Assembly: GCF_010111755.1 (NCBI RefSeq)
Contig: NC_088959.1
Location: forward strand, 620,001-684,000
Direction of reading: 5' to 3'
Source of the DNA: Nakaseomyces glabratus
Taxonomy: Eukaryota; Ascomycota; Saccharomycetes; Saccharomycetales; Saccharomycetaceae
DNA: 64,000 bases
Every line of letters starts with the position of its first letter. Position 1 is the first letter of the stretch. The translations under genes and the position numbers were made by a program. The notes under the pieces are model-generated. The model did no database searches. It was not told where the DNA came from and saw nothing but the letters and a program-made list of their open reading frames with translations. Shown one piece after another: positions 59,707-64,000 of this stretch.

Positions 59707-60963
59707 AATTCCTGATATCAAAAGCTGAAATGACTTGTCTTTGTTTGTGTTTTTTCATTTACTGCCTTGTATGTTGTCTTGATAGTACAAACACAGACAT
59801 TACCACAGACCGGGAAGTGGAAGGATTGTCAAGAAGAGAACCTCCCTCACTTCATTAGTGATTCGCATAGTCTGGTGTACCTAAAAATCCACTAAAAATG
59901 CCCAATGTCTCTCTCCCTCCCTCTTCATTTGAATGAGTAACAATATTACTGAGGGGGATGGGGGACTCAAAGCAAATATTGGTCCTTTGTAATGCTAAAT
60001 TTCGGGCAAAAAAAAGTCACGTGTGCACAGAAAACAGTGTAGGAAAGAAAAATTTTTTCTCTTTCATTCATCCAAATCTTTGAGCCAACGACGACTTTTT
60101 GCTTTCAGGCAAGAAAGTGAAAGAACAGAATGGCAATAGTAATAGCCACTGTGAAATCTATTTTGGCAAAGTAGGATATATAAGAAAGAGAGTTTATGGA
60201 GAATATTGGTTGTTCAGATATTGGGAAAGATGGCCAAGACACTCTCTGTTTTCTTTCTGGTTTTTAACATTAAAAACACCAAACTGAAAAAAAAATAGAT
60301 CATATTAACTGTATATTCTTTTTTCTTGTAAGAAGATTACATCTTTCGAAAGAAAAAAAATATACCAAGTTAATTAACTCTAACTAACCTTAAGACCTAT
60401 AGAGGAAGGAGAAAAGAACAAAATTGACTACTCAAGGCTCCACTTGTTTTAGCAATTTACTTTCCCTTGTCAGAAGATTCTTATAGTATCCACAACTTTG
60501 CCGACTACGAAAAGGGAAGTTGTATTACTATACAGAACTGGTCTAAAAGAATAAAAAAAATATCATCATTACTGTGCAAATAGACACAAGTTTTGCTATT
60601 TTTTTTTATTGGGCATTTACATTTTGATAGCAAAGAAAAAAGAAATAGATAGGAATAGACATACTAATTTCTACATCTCTTTTTTTTTGAAATTATTAAG
60701 AAAGATCTTCATTACTCCATATAAGAAGTTTTTTCTCTTTTGCCTTCATTAATTTGACAGTTATTAAGTTAATCAGTCAAAAAATAACAATTAAACCACA
60801 CTATTAACATTTCTCTAAACAGAGATCTTGTTAAAAGGAAGGTTAATAGGAAAAGGATTAAAAAAAAAACTTAAACCTAGGCTGCTTTATATATTCCATT
60901 CGGTTCCAAACTTTTTTTAAAACACTCTTTCAATCTTCTCAAACAATAAGAAAACATAAAGCT

Positions 60964-62310
60964 ATGGCATACAACTATCTGCAAGATCCAGTGCTTTTCA
61001 ACCAAGGGCCACAAGTGGTGAGTCACCATACACATTCACAATCCATGAACTTACTACCTTCTCTAAGCCATCCTGCTCACCACCGTCACAATACTTATTC
61101 CCAGCAGCAAATGATGTCTATGATGCCAATACAACAGAACGCTATATATCAACCGGTTATGCCACTCGATCAAACACAGATGCACATACCCAAGATGATA
61201 GTACAGGATCAATTTCTACCACCACAACCACAACCACAACCACCTCAAGAACAAGTGAACGGTGGTGTGAGTCACGTCCTAGATTATGACGTTGAGATCA
61301 TGACACAGTTTGTGATGAAGAACGCGTTCTTTGCTTTCCGCACTCCGGTCAACGACAACATCAACAATACAACCTTGTTCACTAAAGGTATAATATCGGT
61401 CCTTAATGCTACCAGACTACCTTCAGTGACAATTTATCTAGCTATAGACTACTTGTTCAAGTACATCAACAAGCTAGCAGATGGCCCAAACACGATAGGC
61501 GGTAACTCAATAAATGTCATCTATCAGAATACAATGATTGCTTTCATACTCGCAAACAAGTTCAATGATGATAAGACATTTACAAACAAATCATGGTCGC
61601 AAGCTACAGGGATGTCTATCAAAATTATCAATGACTATGAAAGAGACTGGCTGAAGACGTTTGAGTGGAAACTATTCGATGACAAGTTCATTCTGTACCC
61701 AGAGTTTGTGGCTGCTTACAAATTATTTGAAGAGGAGACTCGTAGAGACCAATACGAATTACAACAACAACAACAGCAACAGTCACCTATGCTGCAACCA
61801 AAGCCTTCCTCAACAAACAACTACTTACCTCCATCGATTGGCACGAGTACATACGAATTCGGTTACCAGACACCATTAACCATGTACTCCTCACCAACTA
61901 ACTTCTTTTACCAAAGCATGCCTTCCAAGAATGATTACGGTAATGAGGTAGATCCATACCAACAAAATTATATTCCACCAGCAATGCCATTGGTCTCGCC
62001 ATTGTCAGATGTAGGACGCGTATCTGCTAGAGATGAGTTTGCTGACAATTCATTTGATTACGATTTCTACAACTTTGGAACGAACCAGACTAATAATACC
62101 ATGAATTATAAAGTTAATTCTAAAGGCAATTTACAACCATCTCAAGCCTTTTTCAGTAATGCAGATGGGTACCATATGAATCAACCTTACTATCAACAAA
62201 ACTCTGACATTACCACATTAAACATGATGCTTCAACATCAACAATACAATAAGCCATTGTACAGTAGCAACCTAAATCAAAACTGTTTCCCATACTCAGC
62301 TGTATATTAG
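60964..62310 (+). CDS. CLG1: Cyclin-like protein Clg1 (Pho85 partner)
   Basis: A 448-residue protein (S. cerevisiae Clg1 is 452). A Gln/His/Pro-rich start (HSQSMNLLPSL, PQPQPQPPQEQ) precedes a cyclin box of the Pcl type (about 110-265, ATRLPSVTIYLAIDYLFKYINKL, MIAFILANKFNDDKTFTNKSW, EWKLFDDKFILYPEF). A Gln run (61761-61783) and a Tyr/Asn/Gln-rich C-terminus follow. In S. cerevisiae Clg1 interacts with the Pho85 kinase and has been linked to life span and autophagy. Low-complexity flanks may vary. Confidence 0.93.
   Translation: MAYNYLQDPVLFNQGPQVVSHHTHSQSMNLLPSLSHPAHHRHNTYSQQQMMSMMPIQQNAIYQPVMPLDQTQMHIPKMIVQDQFLPPQPQPQPPQEQVNGGVSHVLDYDVEIMTQFVMKNAFFAFRTPVNDNINNTTLFTKGIISVLNATRLPSVTIYLAIDYLFKYINKLADGPNTIGGNSINVIYQNTMIAFILANKFNDDKTFTNKSWSQATGMSIKIINDYERDWLKTFEWKLFDDKFILYPEFVAAYKLFEEETRRDQYELQQQQQQQSPMLQPKPSSTNNYLPPSIGTSTYEFGYQTPLTMYSSPTNFFYQSMPSKNDYGNEVDPYQQNYIPPAMPLVSPLSDVGRVSARDEFADNSFDYDFYNFGTNQTNNTMNYKVNSKGNLQPSQAFFSNADGYHMNQPYYQQNSDITTLNMMLQHQQYNKPLYSSNLNQNCFPYSAVY
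61761..61783 (+). repeat. CAA/CAG glutamine repeat in CLG1
   Basis: About seven consecutive Gln codons, mostly CAA, directly after the cyclin box. Confidence 0.85.
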
Positions 62311-62785
62311 AAAATTAAGGATGACTGATACTTGTGGATTTTATAAGAAGTCAATCATAATGGGGATATAAAAGTTAAAGTAATTCCACAGTTATTTCCC
62401 AGCAGCCGTTTATTTTTTTTTTATTTTTTTTGTTGTTTTTTGTTACAATTTTTTTTTCATTTATGTCAACTTTTTAGTTTGAAGGTTCTTTGAATCTCCA
62501 AATAAATTCTATTGTCTAGCCTTTCTTGGTTATCAATAGTTAATAATAGAAAAATTTTGAAAAAAATAATAAAATCATATAAAAACCTAAATTTAAAGTT
62601 CTATTAGAAACAAAAGACCTCTTTACTGAGTAATCTTTGTTAGTACCAATAATTTTTTTCTTTTTTTTTTTTGGCATTTTTTAATATTGAATAATATTTA
62701 TATACTGTAAAATATAATTCCTGTTATTCTTTTTTATGTGAATATGTTACTTGATACATAGCGGTCTATGATTTAGTTTGAATGT
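62311..62785. other. Convergent CLG1/SKI8 3' region
   Basis: 475 nt, very AT-rich with several T-runs (near 62411-62460 and 62659-62670). No gene was seen. Confidence 0.6.
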
Positions 62786-63967
62786 TCAACTTCCACCAGC
62801 TTCTCTATACCATCTCACACTTCTGTCAAGACAGACACAGCATAAACCCTCGTTGACATCACTACCCATACCAGCTCGTACACCTTTCTTTATAAATTTG
62901 ACATCGAATATTGGCGGATGCTTTAAAGAATTGCCTTCTTCGTCTTCCTGTAAGATATCTTCTTCAACCTCAATATCACCGGCCGTTATATGTAGTGTAC
63001 TGACTCTTTCTCTTAATTTAACATCCCAAACTCTTACTTTACTGTCGTAACCACAACTGGCTAAAAACTCTCCAGTTTCATTAAAGGCTAGTCCGAAAAC
63101 CCAGCCGTCATGGGCGAAAGAGCCGATACTTGTTTGAGTACTATGTGTTGCCATAGTGAAATTACCTATTCTTTCACCAAATTCCGTTTCATACAATGTA
63201 ATATTACCGTAAGAGCCTGAGTCATTGGCCACAGCAAGCAGCCTACCAGTTGGTGAGAATTTGACGTTACGAACAGTGTTACTATTTTGATCGATTCCGT
63301 GTAAACCATAGCCTTCAAACTGGTAAAGGGGTTTTAAGGATGTCAACTGGGACACAAATACAGTGCCATTTTCTAAACCGGTAGCTATTAGTCCATTTGA
63401 GGAAATGTCTAATGCAGTGGCTACACATGGCTCTTTTACTGGTATTTCACCTTGAAACTTTAAATGAGGATTGTACTGTGGCTCATCAGAATCAGCGGTT
63501 CCTTCCTGAAATACGGAGAGATCCCAAACGTATGTGCTACCTTTAACATCTGTAGCGGCAAATTTGTGACAGACAGTAAGGTCAGAGGATTGTAGCCATT
63601 TCACCGCCCAGTAGGATTTTTTTAGTTCCTTCTCAGTTAATAGCTTGATCGGTTTCAATTGATTCTCCTGGGTCAGTTCAAAGAACACAATTTCACCAGA
63701 AAATGTAACACAACTGATTATACAAACATTAACTCCACCTTTCTCCACTGTGTCTATCAGGTCGATGTGGTGTACACCTGATTTATGAACAAACTGTTTC
63801 TGAACGTGGTCCTTAGGCTGCTCGTTATCCAGCAATTTGTTCTTCCATAACTTGATGTAACCATCTCCAGAACAGGTTACGGTAAATGTGTTGCAAATAG
63901 CAACCCCAAATATATCGGCGTCGTGTGCTTTACCACAATTGGCAGTAGGAATAAATATCTTCGACAT
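62786..63967 (-). CDS. SKI8: WD40 subunit of the Ski complex, Ski8
   Basis: A 393-residue protein (S. cerevisiae Ski8 is 397), a seven-bladed WD40 propeller: MSKIFIPTANCGKAHDADIFGVAICN at the start, GDGYIKLWKN, SPTGRLLAVANDSG, GWVFGLAFNETGEFLASCGYDSKVRVWDV. The terminal SVRWYREAGG is typical of Ski8. With Ski2 and Ski3 it feeds mRNA to the cytoplasmic exosome; in meiosis it also acts with Spo11 in S. cerevisiae. The 33 nt after it to the window end are upstream DNA. Confidence 0.96.
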   Translation of the reverse strand: MSKIFIPTANCGKAHDADIFGVAICNTFTVTCSGDGYIKLWKNKLLDNEQPKDHVQKQFVHKSGVHHIDLIDTVEKGGVNVCIISCVTFSGEIVFFELTQENQLKPIKLLTEKELKKSYWAVKWLQSSDLTVCHKFAATDVKGSTYVWDLSVFQEGTADSDEPQYNPHLKFQGEIPVKEPCVATALDISSNGLIATGLENGTVFVSQLTSLKPLYQFEGYGLHGIDQNSNTVRNVKFSPTGRLLAVANDSGSYGNITLYETEFGERIGNFTMATHSTQTSIGSFAHDGWVFGLAFNETGEFLASCGYDSKVRVWDVKLRERVSTLHITAGDIEVEEDILQEDEEGNSLKHPPIFDVKFIKKGVRAGMGSDVNEGLCCVCLDRSVRWYREAGGS

Positions 63968-64000
63968 GTTGGCAACTTATCTTCACAACCAATAAAGCTT

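Larger units (their letters stand above)
59288..60963. other. Long CLG1 upstream region
   Basis: 1.68 kb between KIP3 (3' end) and CLG1. It holds a 26-T tract (59375-59400), a TCCACGGA octamer (59699-59706), CCCCT (59678-59682) and AGGGG (59952-59956) stress-type boxes, and GTCACGTG (60016-60023). ATTTACATTTT at 60615-60625 fits the ARS core consensus, which is weak evidence alone. A 62-codon frame at 60099 looks like noise. The length and site density suggest a highly regulated promoter. Confidence 0.6.

Noticed and set aside
60016..60023. GTCACGTG as a centromere CDEI element
   Set aside because: No 70-80 nt AT-rich CDEII followed by a CDEIII-like TTCCGAA core is present downstream; more likely a Cbf1/E-box promoter site.

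Overview
The window is yeast nuclear DNA from the Saccharomycetaceae. It is compact and almost intron-free. Twenty-eight protein genes plus one cut by the left edge match Saccharomyces cerevisiae genes in the same order and orientation over long blocks. The YER139-YER155 run is present with no interleaved genes from its whole-genome-duplication partner region. That argues for a post-duplication species, and Nakaseomyces (Candida glabrata type) is my best guess. The species name is inference; the synteny blocks are read from the proteins.

Layout. At 1-1218 is the 5' part of an RPM2-like gene (minus). A GC-rich divergent promoter separates it from a YPR block: VPS4, a PNPOx-like flavoprotein, BSP1, a spliced gene for V-ATPase subunit f, tRNA-Ile and JIP5 (1915-8917). 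A second GC-rich divergent promoter leads into the YER block (9453-48741): BEM2, OXA1, PET122, an aminotransferase, UBP3, a tRNA-Val, a Sed1/Spi1-type GPI wall protein, PEA2, SPT15, SCC4, LSM5, FTR1, UBP5, DDI1, MAG1, COX15, EMP65 and RTR1. A second, identical tRNA-Val (49315-49388) marks the junction to a block matching the left arm of S. cerevisiae chromosome VII: COG1, EDC1, NIF3, FRA2, MDM34, KIP3, CLG1 and SKI8 (49646-63967).

Functionally these are mostly housekeeping genes: mitochondrial biogenesis (RPM2, OXA1, PET122, COX15, MDM34), polarity and cytoskeleton (BEM2, PEA2, BSP1, KIP3), ubiquitin (UBP3, UBP5, DDI1), mRNA decay (LSM5, EDC1, SKI8), transcription (SPT15, RTR1), membrane traffic (VPS4, COG1), iron (FTR1, FRA2), cohesin loading (SCC4) and DNA repair (MAG1). 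Several promoters carry recognisable sites: PAC before JIP5, Aft1-type before FTR1, G1/S boxes before PEA2 and SCC4, and a Rpn4/UAS-like box between DDI1 and MAG1.

The most useful find is a gene too fragmented for ORF scans: an 85-residue V-ATPase subunit f protein at 6258-6794 in three exons, the first only six codons long, with two introns that both carry GTATGT, TACTAAC and TAG. Other points are a 32-nt convergent coding overlap of SCC4 and LSM5, GC islands lying on two of the three synteny junctions, and a long, site-rich CLG1 promoter. I found no mobile element, CRISPR array, rRNA or clearly foreign gene.
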